Shown piece after piece: positions 15,589 through 23,972 of a stretch of 64,000 bases of DNA. This DNA comes from Marmoricola sp. Leaf446 (GTDB lineage Bacteria; Actinomycetota; Actinomycetes; Propionibacteriales; Nocardioidaceae): assembly GCF_001424755.1 (NCBI RefSeq), contig NZ_LMRF01000006.1, positions 31,594 to 95,593 of the forward strand, given 5' to 3'. The translations under genes were made by a program, and so were the position numbers. Positions within the stretch are counted from its first letter, which is position 1, and each line of letters opens with the position of its first letter. The notes beneath the pieces were generated by a model that had not been told where the DNA came from, searched no databases, and was given only the letters and a program-made list of their open reading frames with translations.

Positions 15589-16868
15589 AGGTGGGCTCCT
15601 TCGTCGGCGGGGAGGGGGGCCGGACCGAGGTCGAGGCCGTCGAGCTGGTGGCCCATCCGGTCGCGCTTGGTCATCAGGTAGGCCAGGTTGTGGTCGTTGG
15701 GGTGGGGCGTCAGCGCCACCCGCTCGGCGACGTGGACCCCGTAGGACTCCAGGCCCGAGGTCTTGTCGGGGTTGTTCGTCAGCAGCCGCACCTCGCGGAC
15801 CCCGAGGTCGCGCAGGATCTGCGTCGCCGCGCCGTAGTGACGGGCGTCGGCGGGCAGCCCGAGGTCGAGGTTGGCGTCCACCGTGTCGCGGCCGCCGTCC
15901 TGGAGCTGGTAGGCCTGCAGCTTGGCCAGCAGACCGATCCCCCGGCCCTCGTGGCCGCGCAGGTAGACCACGACGCCCCGCCCCTCGGCGACGATGAGGT
16001 CCATCGCCTCGGCCAGCTGGGGCCCGCAGTCGCAGCGCTCGGAGCCGAAGACGTCGCCGGTGAGGCACTCGCTGTGCACCCGGGTCAGCACCGGCCCGTC
16101 CGCGAGGTTCGCGGGGTCGCCGTGCACCAGGGCGACGTGCTCGCTGCCGTCGACGGTGATGCGGTAGCCGAACGCGGTGAAGTCGCCGTGACTGGTGGGC
16201 AGCCGGGTGACCGCTTCGCGCACGACGTGGGACTCGGTGCGCCGGCGGTGGTGGACCATCTGGTCGATGGAGATCATCTTCAGGCCGTGCTCGTCGGCGA
16301 AGGCCCGCAGCTCCGGCCCGCGCTTCATGGTGCCGTCGTCGTTGACCACCTCCACCAGCACGCCGGCCGGCGTCAGCCCGGCCATCCGTGCCAGGTCGAC
16401 GGCCGCCTCGGTGTGGCCGCGCCGGTTGAGCACGCCTCCCTCGCGGTAGCGCAGCGGGAAGACGTGCCCCGGTCGGGTCAGCTCCCACGGCTCGGTCGCG
16501 GAGTCGGCCAGCACCCGGGCCGTGTGCGCCCGGTCGGCCGCGGAGATGCCGGTCGAGACGCCGTCGCGGGCGTCCACGCTGATCGTGTACGCCGTGCGGA
16601 GCTTGTCCTTGTTGTGCGGCGTCATCAGCGGGATCTCCAGCCGGTCGAGCATCTCGGCCGGCATCGGCACGCAGATCACGCCGCTGGAGTGGCGGATGGT
16701 GAAGGCCATCAGCTCGGGCGTCGCCTTGGACGCCGCGAAGATGATGTCGCCCTCGTTCTCGCGGTCCTCGTCGTCGACGACCACGACCGCCTTGCCGGCG
16801 GCGATGTCGGCGACCGCCTCCTCGACTCTGTCGAGCCTGATCGTGTTGCCCACGGCCTTCTCGGTCAC
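15585..16868 (-). CDS. ribBA: Bifunctional 3,4-dihydroxy-2-butanone-4-phosphate synthase / GTP cyclohydrolase II
   Basis: 427 aa. Residues about 8-205 are the DHBP synthase ([30 protein letters not shown]). Residues about 212-410 are GTP cyclohydrolase II, with the zinc site [20 protein letters not shown] and [11 protein letters not shown]. It makes both precursors of riboflavin. The GTG start forms a GTGA overlap with ribE, and its end overlaps ribH the same way, so the operon is translationally coupled. Confidence 0.96.
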   Translation of the reverse strand: MTEKAVGNTIRLDRVEEAVADIAAGKAVVVVDDEDRENEGDIIFAASKATPELMAFTIRHSSGVICVPMPAEMLDRLEIPLMTPHNKDKLRTAYTISVDARDGVSTGISAADRAHTARVLADSATEPWELTRPGHVFPLRYREGGVLNRRGHTEAAVDLARMAGLTPAGVLVEVVNDDGTMKRGPELRAFADEHGLKMISIDQMVHHRRRTESHVVREAVTRLPTSHGDFTAFGYRITVDGSEHVALVHGDPANLADGPVLTRVHSECLTGDVFGSERCDCGPQLAEAMDLIVAEGRGVVVYLRGHEGRGIGLLAKLQAYQLQDGGRDTVDANLDLGLPADARHYGAATQILRDLGVREVRLLTNNPDKTSGLESYGVHVAERVALTPHPNDHNLAYLMTKRDRMGHQLDGLDLGPAPLPADEGAHL

Positions 16869-17452
16869 TGCCTCACCATCTTCTCGACGTACTTCGCGAT
16901 GACGTCGACCTCGAGGTTGACGGTCTCGCCGGGCTGCCGCGCACCGAGGGTGGTGCGGGCCAGGGTCTCGGGGATCAGGCTGACGGTGAACGACTCCGCA
17001 CGCACCTCGACCACGGTCAGCGAGATGCCGTCGACGGTGATCGACCCCTTGGGCACGAGGTAGCGCTCGAGGTCGGCCGGCAGCGAGACCTCGACGACCT
17101 CCCAGTGCTCGCTGGGCGTGCGGGACATGACGGTGCCGGTGCCGTCGACGTGGCCCTGCACGATGTGCCCGCCGAGCCGCGTGGCCGGCGTGACCGCGCG
17201 CTCGAGGTTGACGCGCGCGCCGGGCTCCAACGCCCCGAGCGAGGTCTTGTCGAGCGTCTCGCGCATCACGTCGGCGGTGAAGGCGCCGTCCTCGTTGCTC
17301 ACCACCGTCAGGCAGCAGCCGTTGACGGAGATGGAGTCCCCCAGCCCCGCGTCGCCGGTGACGACAGGTCCGCGGACGGTCAGGCGCACGGCGTCGCCCT
17401 GGTCCTCCAGGGCCACGACGGAGCCGAGCTCCTCGACGATGCCGGTGAACAT
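16865..17452 (-). CDS. ribE: Riboflavin synthase, alpha chain
   Basis: 195 aa, two lumazine-binding repeats. It starts [10 protein letters not shown] and has [14 protein letters not shown] in the first repeat and [15 protein letters not shown] in the second. It dismutates two lumazines to riboflavin as a trimer. Its ATG directly abuts the ribD stop. The C-terminal [15 protein letters not shown] is typical. Confidence 0.97.
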   Translation of the reverse strand: MFTGIVEELGSVVALEDQGDAVRLTVRGPVVTGDAGLGDSISVNGCCLTVVSNEDGAFTADVMRETLDKTSLGALEPGARVNLERAVTPATRLGGHIVQGHVDGTGTVMSRTPSEHWEVVEVSLPADLERYLVPKGSITVDGISLTVVEVRAESFTVSLIPETLARTTLGARQPGETVNLEVDVIAKYVEKMVRQ

Positions 17453-18520
17453 CTAGTCCCTCTTCTCCGTTGGTCCGCCTCGGTGGGCGGGGGTCAGGGT
17501 GAGCCGCACGTCGGTCTGCTCCCCCGAGCCGAGGACGGCGACGTCCTCGACCCGCAGGTGCAACGCATCGGCGATCGTGGTGATGCCCAGGTCGCCCACC
17601 GCGCTGCGGCCGGCGCCCAGGAAGCTCGGCGCGACGTAGGCCACGACCTCGTCCACCAGGCCCGCGGCCAGGAACGCCGCCGCCAGGGTCGGCCCGCCCT
17701 CGAGGAAGACGTGCCGCCGGTCGCGGGCGTAGAGCTCCGTCAGCGCCTCGAGCGGGTCGCGGGTGCGCAGCAGCACGGTCTCGGCCGCGTCGTCGAGCAC
17801 CCTCGCATCGGTCGCGACCTCGCGCAGGCCCATCACGGCACGCAGCGGCTGGTGGGCCAACGGTTCGTCGTACTCGTCGCGGACGGTCAGCCGAGGGTCG
17901 TCCACCTCGACCGTGCTCGTCCCGACCAGCACCACGTCGCAGCGGGCACGCAACCGGTGCGTGTCCACCCGCGACGCGGTCGAGGTGATCCACCGCGAGG
18001 TGCCGTCGGTCGCGGCGCTCCGGCCGTCGAGCGTGCTGGCCAGCTTCCAGGTCACGAAGGGCCGGTGGTGCTCGAGCGCGAAGGTCCACGCCCGGTTGAC
18101 CGTGCGCGCCTCCCGCTCCATCAGGCCCAGGTCGACCTCGATCCCCGCCTCGCGCAGCCGCCGCTCCCCGCCGGCCGCGACGGGGTTGGGGTCGGGCTGC
18201 GCAAAGACCACCCGACGCACCCCGGCCGCGATCAGCGCCTCGGTGCAGGGCCCCGTCCGGCCGGTGTGGTTGCACGGCTCCAGCGTCACGACCGCGGTCG
18301 TCCCGGCCGCGTCGACGCCGGCCTCGGTGAGCGCCGCGGCCTCTGCGTGCGGGGTGCCCGCGCCACGGTGGTGCCCCTCGGCCACGACCCGGCCCTCGTC
18401 GTCGAGCAGCACGCACCCCACGCGCGGGTTCGGCCCGAGCGGGACGCCCGGCGACTGCGCGAGGTCGAGCGCGCGACGCATCGCGCGCTGCTCGGCGCTG
18501 GCCTGCTGGTCGGGTCGCAC
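17453..18520 (-). CDS. ribD: Bifunctional diaminohydroxyphosphoribosylaminopyrimidine deaminase/reductase
   Basis: 355 aa. The deaminase domain (about 10-150) has zinc ligands in TPHAEAAAL and [12 protein letters not shown]. The reductase domain (about 160-345) has [20 protein letters not shown] and [13 protein letters not shown]. It carries out steps 2 and 3 of riboflavin synthesis. First gene of the rib operon, 75 bases after the FMN riboswitch. Start by the [18 protein letters not shown] frame; upstream bases are riboswitch expression platform. Confidence 0.96.
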   Translation of the reverse strand: MRPDQQASAEQRAMRRALDLAQSPGVPLGPNPRVGCVLLDDEGRVVAEGHHRGAGTPHAEAAALTEAGVDAAGTTAVVTLEPCNHTGRTGPCTEALIAAGVRRVVFAQPDPNPVAAGGERRLREAGIEVDLGLMEREARTVNRAWTFALEHHRPFVTWKLASTLDGRSAATDGTSRWITSTASRVDTHRLRARCDVVLVGTSTVEVDDPRLTVRDEYDEPLAHQPLRAVMGLREVATDARVLDDAAETVLLRTRDPLEALTELYARDRRHVFLEGGPTLAAAFLAAGLVDEVVAYVAPSFLGAGRSAVGDLGITTIADALHLRVEDVAVLGSGEQTDVRLTLTPAHRGGPTEKRD

Positions 18521-18595
18521 GGCGGACGGTCCTCCGGGGGTCGTGCCCGCGGCCGTGGGGAACCCGGCACCGGACCCCGAGGGGACGGCGCCGCG

Positions 18596-18716
18596 TGCTG
18601 CTTCTCATCCGGACTGTGACCGTCGGTCCAGGAGTTCCACCTGGTCAACCGGCCGCTGGAGGCGGCCGGGTCGCGGACTTTCACCGCCGGTGCGGATTTT
18701 CACCGCCCCCAGAGCA
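18596..18716 (-). promoter_or_regulatory. FMN riboswitch (RFN element)
   Basis: On the minus strand the conserved blocks occur in order: GGCGGTGAAAATCCGCACCG, GGCGGTGAAAGTCCGCGA, a GC-rich variable stem, GACCAGGTGGAACTCCTGG, ACCGACGGTCACAGTCCGG and ATGAGAAG. This is the standard RFN fold. It sits directly upstream of ribD and should lower riboflavin gene expression when FMN is abundant. No T-tract was seen after it, so control may be on translation or Rho. Confidence 0.96.
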
Positions 18717-18964
18717 CGCGAGCGTTGATCGCTCGGTCACCAGCCTGCCACAGGGCCCGCCACGCGTCGTCGTGAGGCTCACCACCCCGGTCGTCGGGCG
18801 GCCGTCGGCCGCTCCCGGGGCAGCGATCTCGTTGGTGACTCGATCGAGTCAGCAAGGCGTCTTGGTGATCCGATCGAGTCACCAACGGGATCGACCGTCC
18901 GGGACGCCCCTCTCGTCCTCCTACCGCGACGGTGGTGTCGGTACCGCGTGCCAGGGTGCGGGGC
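18717..18964. other. Divergent intergenic region between the rib operon and the TetR/LLM frame
   Basis: About 250 bases without a gene. It should hold the rib promoter on the minus strand, which I cannot pinpoint, and it contains the twin palindrome at 18832-18885. Confidence 0.6.
18832..18885. promoter_or_regulatory. Twin 24-bp palindromes, candidate TetR operator
   Basis: Copy 1 (18832-18855) runs TTGGTGACTCGATC then GAGTCAGCAA; copy 2 (18862-18885) runs TTGGTGATCCGATC then GAGTCACCAA. Each is a near-perfect inverted repeat, and their centres are 30 bp apart, three helical turns. The outer arms GTTGGTGACTCGATCG (18831-18846) and CGATCGAGTCACCAAC (18871-18886) are perfectly complementary. 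The site is about 80 bp before the TetR start, so autorepression is likely. Confidence 0.7.
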
Positions 18965-20479
18965 ATGCCTCACCACATCGACGGCCATGCGCGCGCTGCC
19001 GTCCTCGCCGCGGCGTGCGACCGCATCCTGGAGCAGCAGGGCCCGGCCGGGCTCACGTGGCGGGCGATCTCGCGGGTCAGTGAGATCAGCACGTCGTCGA
19101 TGCGGCACCACCTGCAGGACCACCAGCGCCTGCTCCGGGTCTGCGCGCACGTCTCGGCCACGGCACGCACGACGGCGCTGACGGCCGCGGTCATCGAGCA
19201 CGGACCGCTGGCCGTGCTCCCCCGCGACCACCACGACCTGCCCGCCACCCGCACCTGGCTGGGATGGCTGGAGGTGGGCCGCACCGATCCCTCCATCGGG
19301 AGCTGGTTGCAGCGTCCGCGGCGGCAGCAGCTCGCGGTGCTCGCGCGGTCGCTCGACCACCGGGTGCCGGGGGGTGCGCTGGCCGCGGTGGAGGCGCTGG
19401 TCGACGGGCTGCGCGTCTCGCTGTGCCTGCCCGGCAGCACGCTCATCACCGACGAGGCGCAGGCGTGCCTGGCCGACCGCCTCGGCGAGCTGACCGGGTC
19501 GGTCGTCGAGCCGGGTCGACCGTGGGTGGCCCGGGAGGACTGGGCGTTCCCCTACGTGCCCGGCCGCGCCGGGTGTCGCCGTACTTCGTGGACTCCTAGG
19601 CTCGGGGTCATGCGATTCGGGCTGACGATCCTGCCGGACCTCCCCTGGGCCGAGGCCGCGCCGCGGTGGCGGGCGGCCGAGGAGCTGGGGTTCGACCACG
19701 CCTGGACCTACGACCACCTGGTGTGGGGCGGGCTGCCGGAGTCGCCGTGGTTCGGGACCACCCCCACACTGACCGCTGCCGCGCTGGTGACCAGCCGGAT
19801 CCGGTTGGGGACGTTCGTGGCCTCGCCCAACTTCCGGCACCCGGTGGCGCTGCACCGCGACGTGCAGTCGCTCGACGACGTGTCGGGCGGGCGCTTCCTA
19901 CTGGGCGTGGGCACCGGGGGCGACCTGGACTCCCGGATCCTGGGGGCCGAGGACCTGAGCGTGAAGGAGCGGGTCGACCGGTTCCAGGAGTTCACCGACC
20001 TGCTGGTGCGGCTGCGCACCGAGGACCACGTCGACGCCGACGGGCGCTGGTTCAGCGCGCGGGATGCCCGCACGCTGCCCCCGCTGCGTGACGTGCCGCT
20101 CCTGGTGGCGGCCAACGGTCCCCGGTCGCTGCGGTACGCCGCCCGCACCGGCGACGGCTGGATCACGACCGGGGGTCGCGCCGAGACGCTGGACGAGTGG
20201 TTCGCGGGGCTGGCGCAAGCCCGCACGACGCTCGAGGCCGAGCTGGAACGGGTGGGCCGGGACGCAGGTGACGGGTCGGCGTACCCGCGCTACCTCAACC
20301 TCGACTCCTCACCCCGGTTCTCGCTGGAGAGCGCGGACCTGTTCGAGGAGATGACCGGGCGCGCGGCCGAGCTCGGGTTCACCGACGTGATCACGCACTG
20401 GCCGCGGGCCGAGGCGCCGTACGCAGGCCGGGAGGCCACCTTGGAGCAGGTGGCCTCCCGGCTCGCCGGACTGCGGTGA
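18965..20479 (+). CDS. TetR-like regulator fused in frame to an LLM-class flavin oxidoreductase
   Basis: One open frame of 504 aa. Residues about 5-60 are a TetR-type helix-turn-helix (AAVLAAACDRILEQQG, WRAISRVSEISTSSMRHH) and about 65-205 a TetR ligand domain. After a short linker (about 206-215) the frame runs without a stop into an LLM oxidoreductase of 289 aa that has its own ATG at 19610 and its own -10. Either the cell makes a real fusion plus free oxidoreductase, or one indel has joined two genes: in the +2 frame a TAG at 19597 would close the TetR gene just before the oxidoreductase. The ATG at 18965 is chosen over a GTG at 18932 because it matches typical TetR N-termini. Confidence 0.6.
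   Translation: MPHHIDGHARAAVLAAACDRILEQQGPAGLTWRAISRVSEISTSSMRHHLQDHQRLLRVCAHVSATARTTALTAAVIEHGPLAVLPRDHHDLPATRTWLGWLEVGRTDPSIGSWLQRPRRQQLAVLARSLDHRVPGGALAAVEALVDGLRVSLCLPGSTLITDEAQACLADRLGELTGSVVEPGRPWVAREDWAFPYVPGRAGCRRTSWTPRLGVMRFGLTILPDLPWAEAAPRWRAAEELGFDHAWTYDHLVWGGLPESPWFGTTPTLTAAALVTSRIRLGTFVASPNFRHPVALHRDVQSLDDVSGGRFLLGVGTGGDLDSRILGAEDLSVKERVDRFQEFTDLLVRLRTEDHVDADGRWFSARDARTLPPLRDVPLLVAANGPRSLRYAARTGDGWITTGGRAETLDEWFAGLAQARTTLEAELERVGRDAGDGSAYPRYLNLDSSPRFSLESADLFEEMTGRAAELGFTDVITHWPRAEAPYAGREATLEQVASRLAGLR
19597..19602 (+). promoter_or_regulatory. -10 element (TAGGCT) before the LLM oxidoreductase start
   Basis: TAGGCT ends seven bases before the ATG at 19610, inside the fused frame. 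It supports independent leaderless expression of the oxidoreductase. Confidence 0.5.
19610..20479 (+). CDS. LLM-class (F420/FMN-dependent) oxidoreductase, internal start of the fused frame
   Basis: 289 aa from MRFGLTILPDLPW. The (beta/alpha)8 luciferase-like barrel shows GFDHAWTYDHLVWGG, TSRIRLGTFVASPNFRHPV, LDDVSGGRFLLGVGTGG and PLLVAANGPRSLRYAARTGDGW, all family blocks. In actinobacteria most such proteins use coenzyme F420 or FMN; the substrate is unknown. It is listed as an alternative product of the longer frame at 18965. Its 3' end contains a 14-bp stem-loop and it ends 4 bases before the convergent protease gene. Confidence 0.85.
   Translation: MRFGLTILPDLPWAEAAPRWRAAEELGFDHAWTYDHLVWGGLPESPWFGTTPTLTAAALVTSRIRLGTFVASPNFRHPVALHRDVQSLDDVSGGRFLLGVGTGGDLDSRILGAEDLSVKERVDRFQEFTDLLVRLRTEDHVDADGRWFSARDARTLPPLRDVPLLVAANGPRSLRYAARTGDGWITTGGRAETLDEWFAGLAQARTTLEAELERVGRDAGDGSAYPRYLNLDSSPRFSLESADLFEEMTGRAAELGFTDVITHWPRAEAPYAGREATLEQVASRLAGLR
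20427..20462. terminator. 14-bp perfect stem-loop between convergent genes, inside the LLM coding end
   Basis: GCCGGGAGGCCACC (20427-20440) and GGTGGCCTCCCGGC (20449-20462) pair perfectly around an 8-base loop. It lies just before the stop codons of two convergent genes and could end transcription from both sides. There is no U-tract, as usual for high-GC actinobacteria. Confidence 0.5.
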
Positions 20480-20483
20480 CTCC

Positions 20484-21947
20484 CTAGCCCACCGCCTGCG
20501 CGGCGGCGACGACGTCGACCAGGCCGTAGCCCTTGTCGACGCTCGTGGTGCCGAGCGCACCGTTCTCGTAGGGGGCGCCGTCGGTGTACTTGTACGCCGT
20601 GGTCTTGAGCGCCTCCTCGACCTGGGCCGGCGTGGCCTGCGGGTTGGCCTGGAACAGCTGGGCCACGATGCCGGCGATGTGCGGGGCGGCCATCGAGGTG
20701 CCGCTGATCGTGTTGAAGGTGCCGATGTCGGTCACGCCCGGGCCGTTCTTGAAGTCCAGACCCGTGGAGCAGATCGGCAGGTAGGGGCGGCACGAGGAGG
20801 TGATGTTCTCGCCGGGGGCGGAGATGTCGGGGTAGGTCGCCTGGTCACCGGAGCGCCCGCGCGAGGAGTACTCCGAGACCTTGCCGTCGCGGGTGCCGTT
20901 GTCGAGGTCGAAGTACGACGCGACCGAGAGGACGCCGGGGGTCGGGTCCTGGCCGGGCGGGTTGGAGAGGTTCGCCGAGCCGTCGCCACCGTCGTTGCCG
21001 TTGGCCCACACGGTGAGGACGCCCTCGGCCGCGAGCGCGCGCTGCAGCTTCACGGTCGCCGACTGCGGGTCGAACTCGCCGCCGCCGGTGGGGCCGTAGG
21101 AGTTGTTGGTGACCTTGATGGGCGGGCAGGTCGCCGCGGAGACACCGGCACCGCAGGGCGCCTCGTGGTTCTCCAGCACCCAGTTGAGAGCCGCGTCGGC
21201 CCCGAGGATGACCAGGGCCGCGCCGGTCGAGATCGAGACCAGCTTGGCGTCCTTGGCCGCGCCCTGGAGCTTCTCGCCCGAGGACAGGGTTGTGGGACGA
21301 CCGGCGACGATGCCGTTGACGTGGGTGCCGTGGCCGCCGACCGAGAGGGTGTCGGTGTCGACGATGCCGGGCACGCGCTGGACGGTGCACAGCGACTCGG
21401 TCGGGTCGCAGAGCGTCTTGAGGTTGGCCACGACGGCGCTGGAGCCGTCGGCCTCCTCGAAGTAGGGGTGGTTGGGGTCGACACCGGAGTCGATGACGCC
21501 GACCGAGACGCCCTTGCCGGTGAGCGGGGTGCCGTCGGCGCCGGTGAGGGTCGACTGCGCCTCGATGCCACGGGTGGCGGTGTGGGAGGTCTCGTTGAAG
21601 AACTCGATCGGCTGCTCGCCGGCCTCGACGTACTCGACGCCGGGCTGGCTGCGGACGTCCTCGATCTGGGCCTTGCTGCCGCGCGCGGCGACGACGCCGA
21701 TCGTGTCGAACGAGCCGACGCGGCGCAGGCCGGCGTCGGCGACCGCGGACCGGGCGGCGGCGAGGTCGGTGCCGTGCACGAGGACCGTGCTCGCGCCGGT
21801 CAGGCCCGGCAGCGTCTTCGCGAGGTACGGCGAGACGTCGGCCGGCGACGCGGGGTCGTCCGCCGAGGCGGCGGTGGGGGCGGACAGGCCGAACGCGAGC
21901 ACCGCTGCTGCGGCACCGGCGAGAGTCGTGGTGGAACGACGACGCAC
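20484..21947 (-). CDS. Secreted S8 (subtilisin-family) serine protease
   Basis: 487 aa. A signal peptide of about 29 residues ends at an AxA site (TAASA/DD). Residues about 35-115 are an I9-like propeptide. The peptidase domain has catalytic Asp153 (VGVIDSGVD), His206 (GGHGTHVNG), oxyanion Asn281 (TNNSYGP) and Ser418 (SGTSMAAPH), so it should be active. An even number of Cys residues may form disulfides outside the cell. It is a single gene with no obvious partner, convergent with the LLM gene and followed upstream by rpe on the same strand. Confidence 0.94.
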   Translation of the reverse strand: MRRRSTTTLAGAAAAVLAFGLSAPTAASADDPASPADVSPYLAKTLPGLTGASTVLVHGTDLAAARSAVADAGLRRVGSFDTIGVVAARGSKAQIEDVRSQPGVEYVEAGEQPIEFFNETSHTATRGIEAQSTLTGADGTPLTGKGVSVGVIDSGVDPNHPYFEEADGSSAVVANLKTLCDPTESLCTVQRVPGIVDTDTLSVGGHGTHVNGIVAGRPTTLSSGEKLQGAAKDAKLVSISTGAALVILGADAALNWVLENHEAPCGAGVSAATCPPIKVTNNSYGPTGGGEFDPQSATVKLQRALAAEGVLTVWANGNDGGDGSANLSNPPGQDPTPGVLSVASYFDLDNGTRDGKVSEYSSRGRSGDQATYPDISAPGENITSSCRPYLPICSTGLDFKNGPGVTDIGTFNTISGTSMAAPHIAGIVAQLFQANPQATPAQVEEALKTTAYKYTDGAPYENGALGTTSVDKGYGLVDVVAAAQAVG

Positions 21948-22010
21948 GGTTTCTCCCTCGGGTCGGCCACCGTCGAGCTCGATCCCCGAACGGTCGGAGG
22001 CCCGGGTGGC

Positions 22011-22679
22011 TTACTCCACCAACGAGGCAGCGTGCGCCAGGTCACGCAGCTCGCGCACGACCGTGTCGGGGTCCTCGGCGGAGTAGACGGCCGACCCCGC
22101 CACGAAGACGTCCGCCCCGGCCTCGGCCGCGCGCTCGACGGTCTCGGCGGACACCCCGCCGTCGACCTGCAGCCACAGCTCCAGCCCCGCGGCGGAGACC
22201 AGCTCGCGGGCACGTCGGATCTTGGGCAGCACCAGGTCGAGGAACTTCTGGCCGCCGAAGCCGGGCTCGACGGTCATCAGCAGCAGCATGTCGAGCTCGC
22301 CGAGCATCCCCTCGGCGGCCTCCAGCGGGGTGGCGGGCTTGAGCGCCATCGAGGCACGCGCGCCCTGGGCCCGCAGCTCGCGGGCCAGCCGCACCGGGGC
22401 CGCGGCCGCCTCGAGGTGGAAGGTGACCGAGCCGACGCCCGCCTCGGCGTACGCCGGCGCCCAGCGGTCGGGGTCCTCGATCATCAGGTGCACGTCGATC
22501 GGCAGCGTGCTGTGCCGCGCCAGCGCCTCGACGACCGGTAGCCCGAGGGTCAGGTTGGGCACGAAGTGGTTGTCCATCACGTCCACGTGCACCCAGTCGG
22601 CGCTCGGGATGCGCGCCACCTCGTCGGCGAGCCGGGACAGGTCGGCGTTCAGGACGCTCGGGGTGATCTGGATGCCCAT
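22011..22679 (-). CDS. rpe: Ribulose-phosphate 3-epimerase
   Basis: 222 aa TIM barrel. [53 protein letters not shown] and [21 protein letters not shown] carry the metal-binding His/Asp residues of the family. It interconverts ribulose 5-phosphate and xylulose 5-phosphate in the pentose phosphate pathway, which supplies ribulose 5-phosphate to RibBA. Start at the ATG at 22679, 10 bases after a TAGGAT -10 shared back-to-back with the divergent transporter gene. Confidence 0.96.
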   Translation of the reverse strand: MGIQITPSVLNADLSRLADEVARIPSADWVHVDVMDNHFVPNLTLGLPVVEALARHSTLPIDVHLMIEDPDRWAPAYAEAGVGSVTFHLEAAAAPVRLARELRAQGARASMALKPATPLEAAEGMLGELDMLLLMTVEPGFGGQKFLDLVLPKIRRARELVSAAGLELWLQVDGGVSAETVERAAEAGADVFVAGSAVYSAEDPDTVVRELRDLAHAASLVE

Positions 22680-22689
22680 GGTGCGGCCG

Positions 22690-22699
22690 ATCCTAGGCT
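22690..22699. promoter_or_regulatory. Overlapping divergent -10 elements of rpe and the YedE-type gene
   Basis: ATCCTAGGCT contains TAGGCT on the plus strand (22694-22699, six bases from the GTG at 22706) and TAGGAT on the minus strand (22690-22695, ten bases from the rpe ATG). Both share the central CCTAGG, so polymerase could serve only one direction at a time. Confidence 0.5.
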
Positions 22700-22705
22700 G
22701 CAGGG

Positions 22706-23968
22706 GTGGCCTCCCTCCTCGACCGCACGCCGCAGGTCCGTCCTGCGTCCCAGGCACCCACCGCGAACCCGCCCCAGCTCGGCATCGCGCTGGCCGGCCT
22801 CGTCGGGGCGCTCGCCCTCGGCACCCTGATCTGGCAGCGCTCGGGCCAGGTGCCGGCCGTGCTCTTCGCGATCGGCACCGCGCTCGGCTTCGTGCTGTTC
22901 CACAGCCGCTTCGGCTTCACCTCGGCCTGGCGGCAGCTGGTCTCGGTGCGCCAGGGCGCCGGGCTGCGCGCCCACATGCTGATGATCGCGGTCGCGGCGA
23001 CGCTGTTCGCCCCCGTCCTGGCCAACGGCGTCGCCTGGTACGACGCGCCGGCCGCACCGACGCTGGCCCCGCTCGGCTTCGGCGTCGTGGTCGGCGCGTT
23101 CCTGTTCGGCGTCGGCATGCAGCTCGGCGGCTCGTGCGCCTCGGGCACGCTGTTCGCCGTGGGCAGCGGGCAGACCGCGATCCTGATCACCCTGGGCGGC
23201 TTCGTCGCCGGCTCCACGCTGGGGGCGCTGCACTTCCCCTTCTGGACCAACGACCTGCCCAGCCACCCACCCGTCTCGCTCACCACGGTGCAGCCGTTCG
23301 GCTACCTCGGCGCCTGGGTCCTCACGATGGCCGTCGTCGGCGCGATCGTCGGGCTGACCTACGCCCTGGCCCGCGGCCGGGCCGGCCGGCCGGTGCCCCC
23401 GGTCGACCGCGCCCCCGTCGCCCGCGGCGCGGCCCGGGCCGTGCGCGGCTCCTGGCCGCTGTGGGTGGGCGCGCTGCTGCTCGCGGGCCTCAACGCGCTG
23501 ACGCTGTGGGTCTCCGGCGGCGCGTGGGGCGTGACCTTCGCCTTCAGCCTCTGGGGCTCCAAGCTGCTCGACGCCCTCGGGGTCGACGTGACCTCCTGGA
23601 CGTTCTGGCAGGACCCGGTCAACGCCGCGAAGTACCAGGCCGGCTTCCTGGCCGAGAAGACCTCCGTGATGGACCTCGGCATCATCCTGGGCGCCCTGGT
23701 CGCCTCCGCCCTGGCCGGTGCCTTCGTGGTGCACCGCCGCATCCCCGGCAGGCTCGCGCTGGGCGCGGTCGTCGGCGGGATCATGATGGGGTACGGCGCC
23801 CGGATCGCCTTCGGCTGCAACATCGGCGCCTACTTCGGCGGCATCGCCTCCTTCAGCCTGCACGGGTGGCTGTGGGGCGCGATGGCGCTGCTCGGCACCG
23901 TGGCCGGGCTGCGGCTGCGTCCGCTGCTGGGGCTGGCCAACCCCAAGCCGACCGACTCGGTCTGCTAG
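22706..23968 (+). CDS. YeeE/YedE-family (sulfur compound) membrane transporter
   Basis: 420 aa, about nine to ten membrane helices in two repeats. Cysteine motifs GGSCASGTL (about 148-156) and [11 protein letters not shown] (about 371-381) match the paired Cys-containing loops of the YeeE/YedE family; the characterised member TsuA takes up thiosulfate. Function here is inferred from family. No TusA-like or sulfurtransferase partner adjoins it. GTG start, probable leaderless mRNA. It interrupts the rsmB-rpe synteny. Confidence 0.88.
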   Translation: MASLLDRTPQVRPASQAPTANPPQLGIALAGLVGALALGTLIWQRSGQVPAVLFAIGTALGFVLFHSRFGFTSAWRQLVSVRQGAGLRAHMLMIAVAATLFAPVLANGVAWYDAPAAPTLAPLGFGVVVGAFLFGVGMQLGGSCASGTLFAVGSGQTAILITLGGFVAGSTLGALHFPFWTNDLPSHPPVSLTTVQPFGYLGAWVLTMAVVGAIVGLTYALARGRAGRPVPPVDRAPVARGAARAVRGSWPLWVGALLLAGLNALTLWVSGGAWGVTFAFSLWGSKLLDALGVDVTSWTFWQDPVNAAKYQAGFLAEKTSVMDLGIILGALVASALAGAFVVHRRIPGRLALGAVVGGIMMGYGARIAFGCNIGAYFGGIASFSLHGWLWGAMALLGTVAGLRLRPLLGLANPKPTDSVC

Positions 23969-23972
23969 CGGC

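Noticed and set aside
18720..18964. A SAM or other second riboswitch, or a small gene, between the FMN riboswitch and TetR
   Set aside because: No conserved aptamer core or credible frame was seen; only the twin palindrome stands out.
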